Assembly (NCBI RefSeq): GCF_001544555.2
Contig: NZ_FCOK02000021.1
Coordinates: 62,001-126,000, forward strand
Origin: Caballeronia udeis
GTDB taxonomy: Bacteria > Pseudomonadota > Gammaproteobacteria > Burkholderiales > Burkholderiaceae
DNA length: 64,000 nucleotides
Direction: 5' to 3'
The notes beneath the pieces are model-generated. The model worked only from the letters and a program-made list of their open reading frames with translations. It was not told the DNA's origin and searched no databases. The position numbers were made by a program, and so were the translations under genes. Below, piece after piece: positions 36,845 through 44,978 of the stretch (the stretch's first letter is position 1; each line of letters starts with the position of its first letter).

Positions 36845-37102
36845 TTAATCTCGTTGAATCAACCAACAAAACTGGCGGCTTCTCGCCCTCTGCACTATTT
36901 GCACCACAGCCCACACGGCACCGGCAGGCGACAGGCCAGTGTCAAAGTAAGCGTGCAGTCGCAGGATGGTCGTGTCATCGGGATGCCATGGAGGTCGAAT
37001 GAAGCCCGCTGCGACGGCTTTACCGTACACAGCGTTCGTCCATGCATGCAGGCGAAGATCGAGCGGAAAAGCGAGGGCGATCTGGTTGGATTTGCTGAAC
37101 AT
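36845..37102 (-). CDS. Small hypothetical protein (85 aa)
   Basis: GTGGAGG lies five bases before ATG at 37100-37102. The product, MFSKSNQIALAFPLDLRLHA, then WTNAVYGKAVAAGFIRPPWHPDDTT, has a compact pattern with several Trp and His. I do not recognise a named family, but similar short proteins seem familiar from Burkholderiales. It lies upstream of the RND operon, same strand; 320 bp separate them. Confidence 0.55.
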   Translation of the reverse strand: MFSKSNQIALAFPLDLRLHAWTNAVYGKAVAAGFIRPPWHPDDTTILRLHAYFDTGLSPAGAVWAVVQIVQRARSRQFCWLIQRD

Positions 37103-37172
37103 GACAACCTCCACGACATCGAAAACGCATTCCTTTCCTTGTCTCCACGATCCGAATGCGCTATGGACATAC

Positions 37173-37238
37173 TCATAAGAACAGCACGATTCCCACGACA
37201 ACAAGGAAGCAGAGCATGTAGATAAGCACGATGTTCAT
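37173..37238 (-). CDS. Very small single-span membrane peptide (21 aa)
   Basis: AGGAGGG is well placed upstream of GTG-ATG (start GTG at 37241 or ATG at 37238). The product MNIVLIYMLCFLVVVGIVLF ends with Leu and is entirely hydrophobic. Its stop lies about 70 bp upstream of the next small gene. The strong ribosome site and clean hydrophobic stretch suggest a real micro-protein. Confidence 0.4.
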   Translation of the reverse strand: MNIVLIYMLCFLVVVGIVLFL

Positions 37239-37361
37239 CACGGCCTGGCCCTCCTAGAGATATGCCAAAGCGGCGCGGCCGGCAACACCCCGGGCTCCCG
37301 CTCGCGATCATTGTCTTTCTAAACATGAAATCCACGCACACCACGCGGTTGGAGCCCGCGC

Positions 37362-37650
37362 TCACCCACGCACTTCCATCGGTCGTGAGCGAATCGTCTC
37401 GCCGGGCTTCAATTGGTAATCGCCGGTGCGCTTATCGAGCGTCACCCAAAGCAGGCTCACGTGCGTGGTGATCGCCGTTGCCCGAGCCGCCACGAGGCGC
37501 GCCGGCGCCTCCACAGCGGCACAACTGTCAACGGATCCTGCGCGAACGCATCGACACTGTTTGGCTCGTACTTGTCCACATAGCCCACGCTGTCCGCCCG
37601 TTTTGGCAGACCGTGTGATTAGGAACACGATGAAACATAGCTGGCCTCCA
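37362..37650 (-). pseudogene. Possible DUF2917-like relic
   Basis: The minus-strand frame ends SLLWVTLDKRTGDYQLKPGE then TIRSRPMEVRG, which resembles the cupin-like strand pair of DUF2917 proteins (LWVT...DYWLxPGE). The upstream part of the frame has no such resemblance and seems scrambled. A short frame from GGAGGCCAGCTATG upstream stops early. Treat as a degenerate fragment. Confidence 0.25.
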
Positions 37651-37706
37651 TGAACCAAGCAGTCTCGGCTTGCGACAGGAGCGGTTGGATCGACACGATG
37701 TTCATG

Positions 37707-37834
37707 TCATTGCATGCAGACGCGGTTCGGATCCACTGTCCGCCGATTCACATACTTGTTCAGCCACGGTACATACGCGTACTGTCGTATGCGTTGCTAC
37801 CAAGTACGATCCAGATGCGCAGAGCGGCGGGCAT
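37707..37834 (-). pseudogene. Paralogue of the 42-aa small protein, frameshifted
   Basis: From ATG at 37832-37834 (AAGGAGATTGCC upstream) the frame reads MPAALRIWIVLGSNAYDST. After a one-base shift it continues AYVPWLNKYVNRRTVDPNRVCMQ and stops at 37707. The total of 128 bp is exactly one base short of the 129-bp gene at 23699. Without correction the product stops after 24 residues. A single deletion, a sequencing error or translational frameshifting could explain it. Confidence 0.65.
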
Positions 37835-38026
37835 GGCAATCTCCTTGAATCGTCAAGTGACCGGATTCGAATTCGCGCTTTGATCGAGCGAACTGGGCGA
37901 TCAAAAAACGGCCCGTTGCAGGCGCACCGCGCGGGCACATCAGCCTTCAGATCAAGATACACGTCCGAGGTACACGAAACCATCCTACGATCGGTTCAGA
38001 CTACCCCTACATGCGAATGACAATCT

Positions 38027-38040
38027 TATACGTGCGTATA
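38027..38040. promoter_or_regulatory. TATAC-N4-GTATA palindrome, site 3
   Basis: TATACGTGCGTATA differs from site 2 in one base. It lies about 195 bp upstream of the frameshifted 42-aa paralogue, matching the distance at the 23.5-kb locus. The rest of the 113-bp leader is not conserved here, so the palindrome itself seems to be the selected element. Confidence 0.5.
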
Positions 38041-38060
38041 TCGCGGGCAATTGCGGCAGG

Positions 38061-38335
38061 TCAGTCGCGTGTTATGTATTCAAACTCATCCGGACGACGC
38101 ATCGCACCATTGACGAGGTTGCCCATGTAGATGCTGCAAAATTGGTAAGCATCGGACAGCGCATTGCGTTCAACGCGGAGTCCAAGCCAAACCGCTCAAA
38201 CAGAGCGTTCAGTCGCTGCTCGTCTTCTGTTGCAAAATCAGGGTATCCATCCGGCCCGATATCGCAAGGAGGTAAAAACTTATTGAGTAGGGCTTCGAGT
38301 TCCGGGTCGTCGGCGAGCGGCGGTAATGCTGCTCG
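38061..38335 (-). pseudogene. Frameshifted gene of unknown function
   Basis: One frame reads LADDPELEALLNKFLPPCDI, then GPDGYPDFATEDEQRLNALFERFGLDSALNA. A second frame continues ALSDAYQFCSIYMGNLVNGA and MRRPDEFEYITRD to a stop at 38061. Both parts have protein-like composition, so a frameshift near 38170 is likely. No start codon is seen at the 5' side. No family recognised. Confidence 0.45.
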
Positions 38336-38351
38336 TTAGAGGTGGTTTCAG

Positions 38352-38522
38352 ATGGCGGCGAATTTATTATCGATATTGCGGTGGGCGCTCGAATTCACCG
38401 ACAATCTACGCGATGCGCGATACCCTCTAGCCAGGAACAAAAGCGCCAATTGGAGCAGCGTGTCGGATAACAAAACGGTAATGTTCCTGACGGTGTGGCG
38501 CAACGTGGAGATCGCATACTGA
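38352..38522 (+). CDS. Small hypothetical frame (56 aa)
   Basis: ATG at 38352 is preceded by GAGGTGG. The product begins MAANLLSILRWALEFTDNLR and ends NKTVMFLTVWRNVEIAY. It lies directly before the moaA fragment. No family is recognised and it may be chance. Confidence 0.25.
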   Translation: MAANLLSILRWALEFTDNLRDARYPLARNKSANWSSVSDNKTVMFLTVWRNVEIAY

Positions 38523-38537
38523 AGGCAGCTTCCACTG

Positions 38538-38785
38538 CGACCAGATGACATTCCTGGCCTAGGCGTTCGTTGTGCTCGGCGTCGAAAAGATCCGCGTTAC
38601 GGGTGGCGAACCGCTGCTGCGCAAAGATCTCGGGACGCTGATCGAGAGACTTGCTCGCCTTCGTACGCCCGAAGGAAAGGACGTCGAAATCGCGCTCACG
38701 ACGAACGGTTCGTTGCTTGCGGCAAAGGCCCGCCCGCTGCGCGATGCCGGTCTGTGGCGCGTGACCGTCAGTCTCGACGATGCCG
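38538..38785 (+). pseudogene. Duplicated internal fragment of moaA
   Basis: The 248 bp match 41935-42180 of the intact moaA at roughly 92-95% identity by eye, same strand. In the relic the codon AAG in LAKAF has become TAG. The fragment ends in the SLDS region. It was left by a duplication or recombination event spanning the FtsH-like gene, and forms a direct repeat with moaA 3.4 kb apart. Confidence 0.85.
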
Positions 38786-38888
38786 TAATGCCTTGCGCGG
38801 CCGACAACTCATCCGGCTCTCAAGTGCGCCGCGATCTGTGCGTCTCATCGGATCTGTTCAACGCTGACCCAGCATCAAAGGCCATGAT

Positions 38889-40826
38889 ATGGCCCGCTTT
38901 AGGACTCAATTGATGAAACCGGCAAAGAATTCTTTTTTCTCCCGATACGGACGTTACGTGACGCTAGGAGTGACTGTTGCGGCCTTCGCCGGACTCGTCA
39001 CGTTTCTGCATTGGCGCCACGAGCAACATGACGCACGGGTTTCGCCGGCGCTCAATGGAGTCGCGAGCCAGATGCGCAACGACGCATCGGCGTGGACGCA
39101 TCAGGAGAAAGACGCTTCGGAAATGCTGCGCGATATTCGCGAGCAGGACGTGACGGCGATCGGCGTGAGCCCGAATGCGATTCTGGTGTCGACACGCGAC
39201 GGCGCGAAGTACTTCGTTACTGATCACAACGCGACTTTCTCTAATGCACTGCTGCTTGGCGACATAAAAGCCGACGTGCGCTCGCCATATCAGCTCGCGT
39301 GGCTGCCGGATGCGAACATTCGCACGGGCACGTCACGCTGGATCGACGCGTTCGACAAGACGCACGATGCGATTAGCCTGTTGCTGCCACTGTTGCTGAT
39401 CGGTGGATTGATCTGGCTCATGCGCCGTGAAATGACGGCCGGCGCGAAGCTGCTCGACCGTGCGCCGGCGCTTTGCTTCGACGACGTGATCGGCGCGGAA
39501 GAAGCGAAGGCCGCGCTCTCCGACATTCAGGCGTATCTGACCAACCCGAAGCAATTCACCGACATGGGCGTGCGCGCACCGTGCGGTATCTTGATGGTCG
39601 GCGGCCCGGGCGTCGGCAAGACGCGCCTTGCGCAGGCGCTCGCAGGCGAATGCGGCGCCAACTTCATTTCGATTACCGGCAGCTATTTCAGCGCGAAGTA
39701 CTACGGCGTCGGCATTCAGAAGGTCAAGCATCTATTCGATCTCGCGCGCAAGAATGCACCGACCGTGATTTTCATCGACGAAGCCGACGGCCTCGCGAAA
39801 CGCACGGATACGGGCAGCGGTCCTGTCGAAGCGGAGAGCAACCGGATCATCAATCAGTTGCTTGCGGAAATGGATGGCTTTGCGTCGAACGAAGGCGTGA
39901 TCATCGTTGCGGCGACCAATCATCCGGACAATCTCGATGAAGCGTTGCGCCGTCCGGGCCGTTTCGATCGCACCGTGCACGTGCGTCTGCCCGATCTCGA
40001 AGACCGCGCGAAAATATTCCGTTTCTACGCCGGGAAGCTGACGTCGAAATCCGATGACATCGACTTCAATCAACTGGCGCGTTTGACGACGGGGCTGTCG
40101 CCGGCCACACTCGCGATGGTCGTCAATCAGGCTGGCCTGGTCGCGCGCAAAGTGGGCGATGACGAGGTGGCGTCAAAGCATTTCGTCGAGGCGATAAAGA
40201 TTGCGCGCATCGGCGACGTAAGCGGCGCCGAGCGCGCGCTCAACGAAGGCGAACGCACGCGGATCGCGGTTCACGAAGCGGGCCACGGACTCGTCGCCGC
40301 GGTGCTCGGCACTGGCGTGCTCGAAGAGGTAACGATTCTGCCGCGTGGCGGCGCATTGGGCGTCGCGCTGATCACGAAGACGCAGGACAAGCACCTGTAC
40401 CGGGAGACCGAAATGCGCGACGAGATTCAGGTGCTGCTGGGCGGACGGAATGCGGAATTGCTGGCGTTCTCGGAAGCGTCGAGCGGCGCAGCGCAGGACT
40501 TGCAGGAAGCGTCGCGGATCAGCCTTGATATGGTGTCGAAGTTCGGCTTCAATGTGGATGGCAATCTGTTCAGCCTTGCGGCATTGCCGGCGCAGTACGC
40601 CGGTTTGCAGATGAAAACCTCGATCGCGCATGCGAACATTCTGCTAAAGGACTTGAACGAAGCATGCTACGCGCTGCTGCGCGACAACGAGCCGGTGCTG
40701 CGTGCGATTGCCGAACAACTGCTCGAATCGGAGACGGTGCCGGGCGCGACCGTCTATCGGCTGATCGAAGAGCACAAGGCAAAGAAGGACGGGTTGCATC
40801 TTGCGCAAAAGCCGGCGGCGGCCTGA
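38889..40826 (+). CDS. FtsH-like AAA+ membrane zinc metalloprotease
   Basis: The protein is 645 residues (ATG 38889; ATG 38913 is an alternative). TM1 (about 22-42) and TM2 (about 157-175) flank a periplasmic domain. The AAA+ module has Walker A GGPGVGKT (about 237-244), Walker B VIFIDEAD and an arginine-finger region RRPGRFDR. The M41 peptidase domain has HEAGH (about 461) and the third zinc ligand in GAAQDLQEA. The pore-loop position reads YYGVG where FtsH has FVGVG. It is probably an accessory paralogue rather than the housekeeping FtsH. It is flanked by a moaA fragment and a broken MFS gene. Confidence 0.9.
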   Translation: MARFRTQLMKPAKNSFFSRYGRYVTLGVTVAAFAGLVTFLHWRHEQHDARVSPALNGVASQMRNDASAWTHQEKDASEMLRDIREQDVTAIGVSPNAILVSTRDGAKYFVTDHNATFSNALLLGDIKADVRSPYQLAWLPDANIRTGTSRWIDAFDKTHDAISLLLPLLLIGGLIWLMRREMTAGAKLLDRAPALCFDDVIGAEEAKAALSDIQAYLTNPKQFTDMGVRAPCGILMVGGPGVGKTRLAQALAGECGANFISITGSYFSAKYYGVGIQKVKHLFDLARKNAPTVIFIDEADGLAKRTDTGSGPVEAESNRIINQLLAEMDGFASNEGVIIVAATNHPDNLDEALRRPGRFDRTVHVRLPDLEDRAKIFRFYAGKLTSKSDDIDFNQLARLTTGLSPATLAMVVNQAGLVARKVGDDEVASKHFVEAIKIARIGDVSGAERALNEGERTRIAVHEAGHGLVAAVLGTGVLEEVTILPRGGALGVALITKTQDKHLYRETEMRDEIQVLLGGRNAELLAFSEASSGAAQDLQEASRISLDMVSKFGFNVDGNLFSLAALPAQYAGLQMKTSIAHANILLKDLNEACYALLRDNEPVLRAIAEQLLESETVPGATVYRLIEEHKAKKDGLHLAQKPAAA

Positions 40827-40964
40827 ACGTCGCCCATGAACTGACCCGGCTTCGAACGAAAGCCGGACACCCCGCCTCCCTGGTCGACGCCTCAACGCTG
40901 TCGCGGGTCGCTCTGAAATCTCGAACTGCACCGGCCGTTGCGTCTTCTGTTGCCCGATCACCAG

Positions 40965-41440
40965 CATCGAGATGGCGGGAAAACCGGTGAGCAAGCCGAC
41001 CCAGTTGAACGAGCGGAAGCGTTCCAGCCTCTGCGGGTCTTGCGGCAGGCCATACGCAATAGCCGCGGTGCTGACGAGGCAAAGCGGCACCACCTGCCAG
41101 AACACCATGCGCCAATTAACGTATTCGGTCCAGAAAGCGGCTAACGGCGTGCCCAGGTCGGGTCCGAACGTAGCAGTGAGCGCATAGCTGGCGAGGCCGT
41201 ACAGCTTGATGTTGGGCGGCAGGTAGCGCAGCGCTGCCGTCATCAGCATCGGCGGCAGGCAGCCCCCTGCAAGCCCCTGCAGCGCCCTCAGGACGGCGAG
41301 CGTCTCGACATTGGGGGCGAACGGGCAAAGCAGGCCCAGCAGCGCGAACATCAGCGCAGCGCCAATGATAAAACGCCGCAGCGACAAGGTGACCGCGCAC
41401 CATGGCGCGAACGCCATGGCGGCGACGTCGGTGGCCTCAA
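40965..41440 (-). pseudogene. DHA2-type MFS transporter fragment
   Basis: The minus-strand frame carries FAPWCAVTLSLRRFIIGAAL, then VLRALQGLAGGCLPPMLMTA, TFGPDLGTPLAAFWTEYVNW and RMVFWQVVPLCLVSTAAIAY. These are TM segments and loops of EmrB/QacA-type drug exporters (TM2 to about TM6). Both ends are missing. The fragment is wedged between the FtsH-like gene and moaA. Confidence 0.75.
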
Positions 41441-41675
41441 AAAGAGCCGGCCTGCGTCGAAATGCACAACATGCGCACGTCGTGCATAGGCGATCTTTCC
41501 CTTTGAATGTTCGCCCCGTATGCGCGTGTCGATTTCTGTGCTCCTCCAATGGCCAAGCGACTGTACTCGGTCGATGCGCTGATTTCGCCCTATCCTTTCC
41601 GCATGAATCGGCCGAGCGCCGGAATTCGGTACCGCACCGCGTGTCGCGCAAGCGGAAACAAAACCACTCTTTGCC

Positions 41676-42815
41676 ATGAAGCACACAGAGGTCGACGTGA
41701 GCACCGTCCACTACGTACTGCGCAGCGCCCACGCAGCACCTCCCGTCGCTTCGGGCGAAGCCGACTTGACGCCACTGCTGTCCGAATGCACGGACAAACT
41801 GGGGCGGCCGCTAAAAGACTTGCGGCTGTCAGTCATCGATCAGTGCAACTTCCGCTGCACGTATTGCATGCCGAAGGAAGTCTTCACGAAGGACTATCCG
41901 TTTCTTAGTTCGGCATCGCGTCTGTCGTTCGACCAGATGACATTCCTGGCCAAGGCGTTCGTCATGCTCGGGGTCGAAAAGATCCGCATTACGGGTGGCG
42001 AACCGCTGCTGCGCAAGGATCTCGAGACGCTGATCGAGAGACTTGCTCGCCTTCGTACACCCGAAGGCAAGGACGTCGAAATCGCGCTCACGACGAATGG
42101 TTCGCTGCTTGCAGCAAAGGCGCGCTCGCTGCGCGATGCAGGTCTGCGGCGCGTGACCGTCAGTCTCGACAGTCTCGACGACGCCATATTTCAAAGGATG
42201 AACGACGTCGGTTTCCCGGTTGCACCGGTCCTGGAAGGCATTCAAGCAGCGGCGGCGGCAGGTCTGTCGCCGGTAAAGGTTAATACCGTTGTCGAGAGGG
42301 GCGTGAACGAGAACCAGATCTTGCCGATCGCGCGGTACTTTCGAAACACGGGTGTGGTCGTCCGCTTTATCGAGTTCATGGACGTTGGCGGTGCCGCGTC
42401 CTGGGCAAGAAAAAACGTTTTCACCTCCGACGATGCACGGCGCCTGATAGAAAGCGAGTTCGCACTTCAACCTCTGCTCACGCAACGCGCGAACGACACC
42501 GCACGTAACTTCGAGTATGCGGACGGGGCGGGAAGCGTCGGATTCATCTCCAGCGTATCACAGCCGTTTTGTGGGGACTGCACGCGCGCGCGCGTCTCCT
42601 CCGACGGCAAGATGTTCACGTGCCTGTTCGCAACGGGATCGTTCGATCTCAAGCCATGGCTCGGCGAAGCCCTGGCGCCCGAAGCCCTTGCGAGGGAAAT
42701 CCTCACCCGCTGGCGCGACCGTGACGACCGATATTCGGAACTGCGCGGCGTGCGCGCGCGAGTCGGTTCAAAGAAGCTCTATCCGACCGTGCGCATGTCC
42801 CTCGTGGGGGGCTAG
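41676..42815 (+). CDS. moaA: GTP 3',8-cyclase (molybdenum cofactor biosynthesis)
   Basis: The protein is 379 residues (ATG 41676; a GTG at 41697 preceded by AGAGG is a good alternative). The radical-SAM cluster is C57-x3-C61-x2-C64 in DQCNFRCTYCMP. The second [4Fe-4S] site is formed by CGDC plus a later Cys in KMFTCLF, and the C-terminal LVGG carries the essential double Gly. With MoaC it converts GTP to cyclic pyranopterin monophosphate. The next gene is moaD, and Mo enzymes follow. Confidence 0.95.
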   Translation: MKHTEVDVSTVHYVLRSAHAAPPVASGEADLTPLLSECTDKLGRPLKDLRLSVIDQCNFRCTYCMPKEVFTKDYPFLSSASRLSFDQMTFLAKAFVMLGVEKIRITGGEPLLRKDLETLIERLARLRTPEGKDVEIALTTNGSLLAAKARSLRDAGLRRVTVSLDSLDDAIFQRMNDVGFPVAPVLEGIQAAAAAGLSPVKVNTVVERGVNENQILPIARYFRNTGVVVRFIEFMDVGGAASWARKNVFTSDDARRLIESEFALQPLLTQRANDTARNFEYADGAGSVGFISSVSQPFCGDCTRARVSSDGKMFTCLFATGSFDLKPWLGEALAPEALAREILTRWRDRDDRYSELRGVRARVGSKKLYPTVRMSLVGG

Positions 42816-42848
42816 GCGGCATCCAAACACATTGCTGAGGCGTCGAAC

Positions 42849-43109
42849 GTGAAGATTGAAGTCAAATATTTCGCAAGCATCCGCGAAGCAACCGGGTTGA
42901 CGCACGAAACGGTCACGCTAAACGCGGGCGCTACGCTGACCGTGGATAGCTTGCGCACGCTGCTGGCGCAACGCAGTTCGGGGCTTCGCGAAGCGCTCGC
43001 AACGGGGCGTCCCGTTCGAGCGGCGGTTGATCACGTGATGCGCACGGGAAGTTTCGAACTGGCGGACGGTTGTGAAGTGGCATTCTTTCCGCCGGTGACG
43101 GGCGGCTGA
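42849..43109 (+). CDS. moaD: Molybdopterin synthase small subunit
   Basis: The protein is 86 residues from GTG at 42849. It has a ubiquitin-like fold (MKIEVKYFASIREATG) and the C-terminal FFPPVTGG whose terminal Gly is thiocarboxylated. It donates sulfur to precursor Z together with MoaE, which is not in the window. It is 33 bp downstream of moaA. Confidence 0.93.
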   Translation: MKIEVKYFASIREATGLTHETVTLNAGATLTVDSLRTLLAQRSSGLREALATGRPVRAAVDHVMRTGSFELADGCEVAFFPPVTGG

Positions 43110-43288
43110 TATCGAGTGGCCTCATATGCAGGTATCAATCGAAGTATCCGTTAGCGCCTAACGCACGCTCGGGTTCGTGAACATTGCCGCGACCATACCT
43201 CATGTGAAGCTGCACTGACGCTCAGACCTGCCGCGTCGACTCGACGGCGCCGGCATAACGGAATAAGACCGCGCGCAAGTATCGACGC

Positions 43289-44716
43289 TTAGCGCATGCA
43301 CACGCCGACGAGCTTGCCGACTGTGATCAGCGCCTTTTCGATTTCCGGCGACCACGTATAGCTGTAATTGAGCCGGATGAAATTGCGGTAGCTGTTCGTC
43401 GTGGAGAACATATAGCCCGGTCCGATCGTAATGCCTTGTTGGAGCGCGAGCTGGTAGAGCTTCATCGAGTCCACGGCTGGCGGCAACTCGACCCAAAGCA
43501 CATACCCACCCATCGGATTCGATGTGCGCGTGCCTTCGGGGAAAAACCGCTTGATGATCGCAGCCATGAGGTTCGCCTGCTGCGCATACACCTTGCGCAC
43601 GCGGCGCAAGTGATGCTCGTAGCCGTCATGCTCCAGGTATTCGGCAATCGCGAGCTGCGGGATCGACGGTGTCGTCAGCGTGTTGAGGAACTTGAGTTTT
43701 TCCACTTGGTCCCGGTAACGACCCGGGATCGCCCAGCCGATCCGATACGCCGACGTCAGGCTCTTCGAGAACGACGCACAGTGCAGTACGAGCCCCTTCG
43801 TGTCGTAGGACTTGAGGGGAGAGGGGTGCGAGTCGCCGAAGTACAGTTCGTTGTAGACGTCGCTTTCTATGGCTGGAACGTCGTGCCGCTCCAGCAGTTC
43901 GACCAGCTTGCGCTTTTTCTCGTCGGGCATCTGGAACCCGAGGGGATTCTGGAAATTCGGCATCACCATGCACGCGGCGATGCGGCGGGTGTCGAAAAGC
44001 CGGGAAAGCACACCAATATCAATTCCTTCACGAGGATGCGTCGCGACTTCGATCGCGCGCATTCCCATCCGCTCGATCGCATGCAGCATCGCGTAGAACG
44101 TCGGCGACTCGACGGCCACCGTATCACCCGGTTTCCCAACCGCCTGCAAGCAGAGATTGATAGCCTCGGTCGCGCCGAGCGTCACGACAATCTCATTGGG
44201 ATCCACCGACACGCCGTTCTCCAGGTACCGCCGCGCGATTTGTCGGATCAATTGCGGGTTCCCCGGTGGCAGTTCGTCGGTCACGCCCCATTGCGTCTTG
44301 CGGCGCGTGATGTTGTACGCGTAGCGGTTGATCTTGTCGAACGGGAACAGCTTCGGATCGGGGTAAGGCGAGCCCAGCGGCGTCGCCGACTCGGCGCCGA
44401 TCGAGCGCAGCGTCGACAACACGAGCCGGCTCACGTCCACGTGCGCGGACACCGCGATCGGCTTCGACGTCAGCAGCTCGTTCGCAGCCTTACTGCCCGC
44501 ACCGTCCGGCGTGAGACGAACGAAGTACCCGGATTGCGGGCGGCTTTCGATGATGCCCTTACTTTCGAGCAGCAAGTATGCGTGGATCACCGTCGTGATG
44601 CTGAGCTTGTGATGCTGGCTCGTCTGCCTGACCGAAGGAATGCGATCGCCGTGCCGAAGCACGCCGCGCAGAACCTGGCCTTCGATGTCCGCCGCCAATC
44701 TTTCGTAAAGCTTCAT
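43289..44716 (-). CDS. MocR-type regulator (GntR HTH fused to class I aminotransferase fold)
   Basis: The protein is 475 residues from ATG at 44714-44716 with GGAGGGAG upstream; a longer frame upstream lacks family resemblance. Residues 1-70 form a GntR winged helix (RHGDRIPSVRQTSQHHKLS, then YLLLESKGIIESRPQSGYFV). The rest is a fold-type I PLP domain with the Schiff-base Lys318 in SFSKSLTSAYRIG. Such proteins are PLP-sensing regulators. It is divergent from the molybdo-oxidoreductase gene, so control of that operon is plausible. Confidence 0.9.
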   Translation of the reverse strand: MKLYERLAADIEGQVLRGVLRHGDRIPSVRQTSQHHKLSITTVIHAYLLLESKGIIESRPQSGYFVRLTPDGAGSKAANELLTSKPIAVSAHVDVSRLVLSTLRSIGAESATPLGSPYPDPKLFPFDKINRYAYNITRRKTQWGVTDELPPGNPQLIRQIARRYLENGVSVDPNEIVVTLGATEAINLCLQAVGKPGDTVAVESPTFYAMLHAIERMGMRAIEVATHPREGIDIGVLSRLFDTRRIAACMVMPNFQNPLGFQMPDEKKRKLVELLERHDVPAIESDVYNELYFGDSHPSPLKSYDTKGLVLHCASFSKSLTSAYRIGWAIPGRYRDQVEKLKFLNTLTTPSIPQLAIAEYLEHDGYEHHLRRVRKVYAQQANLMAAIIKRFFPEGTRTSNPMGGYVLWVELPPAVDSMKLYQLALQQGITIGPGYMFSTTNSYRNFIRLNYSYTWSPEIEKALITVGKLVGVCMR

Positions 44717-44978
44717 CGACTCCCTCCAGCTAGCGCGGCCCACGCACCACCCTGGCGCGAGTTGTGTCGCCGCCCCATCTTTTGACGGTCGACTGTACCC
44801 TTTTAGAGCACAGTTTACGGGCGCAGGCATCGTACTAGAACTGTACCCTTTTCATCGCCGCGAATGTGTGCGCTCCGCGCTTGGCCGAACGCTTTTAACC
44901 TTCAGTCACAGCATGCGCCAAGCGATACGCCCGACATCCGGGACGCAGGCAAAGCGTAAAGTCTACGGAACCGACGTC

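Noticed and set aside
41351..41732. N-terminal extension of the MFS-like minus frame up to 41732
   Set aside because: The extra residues do not resemble any transporter; only 40965-41440 matches MFS helices.
43436..44785. 449-codon plus-strand open frame
   Set aside because: Antisense to the MocR-type regulator whose motifs are complete; product is low-complexity Arg/His-rich.
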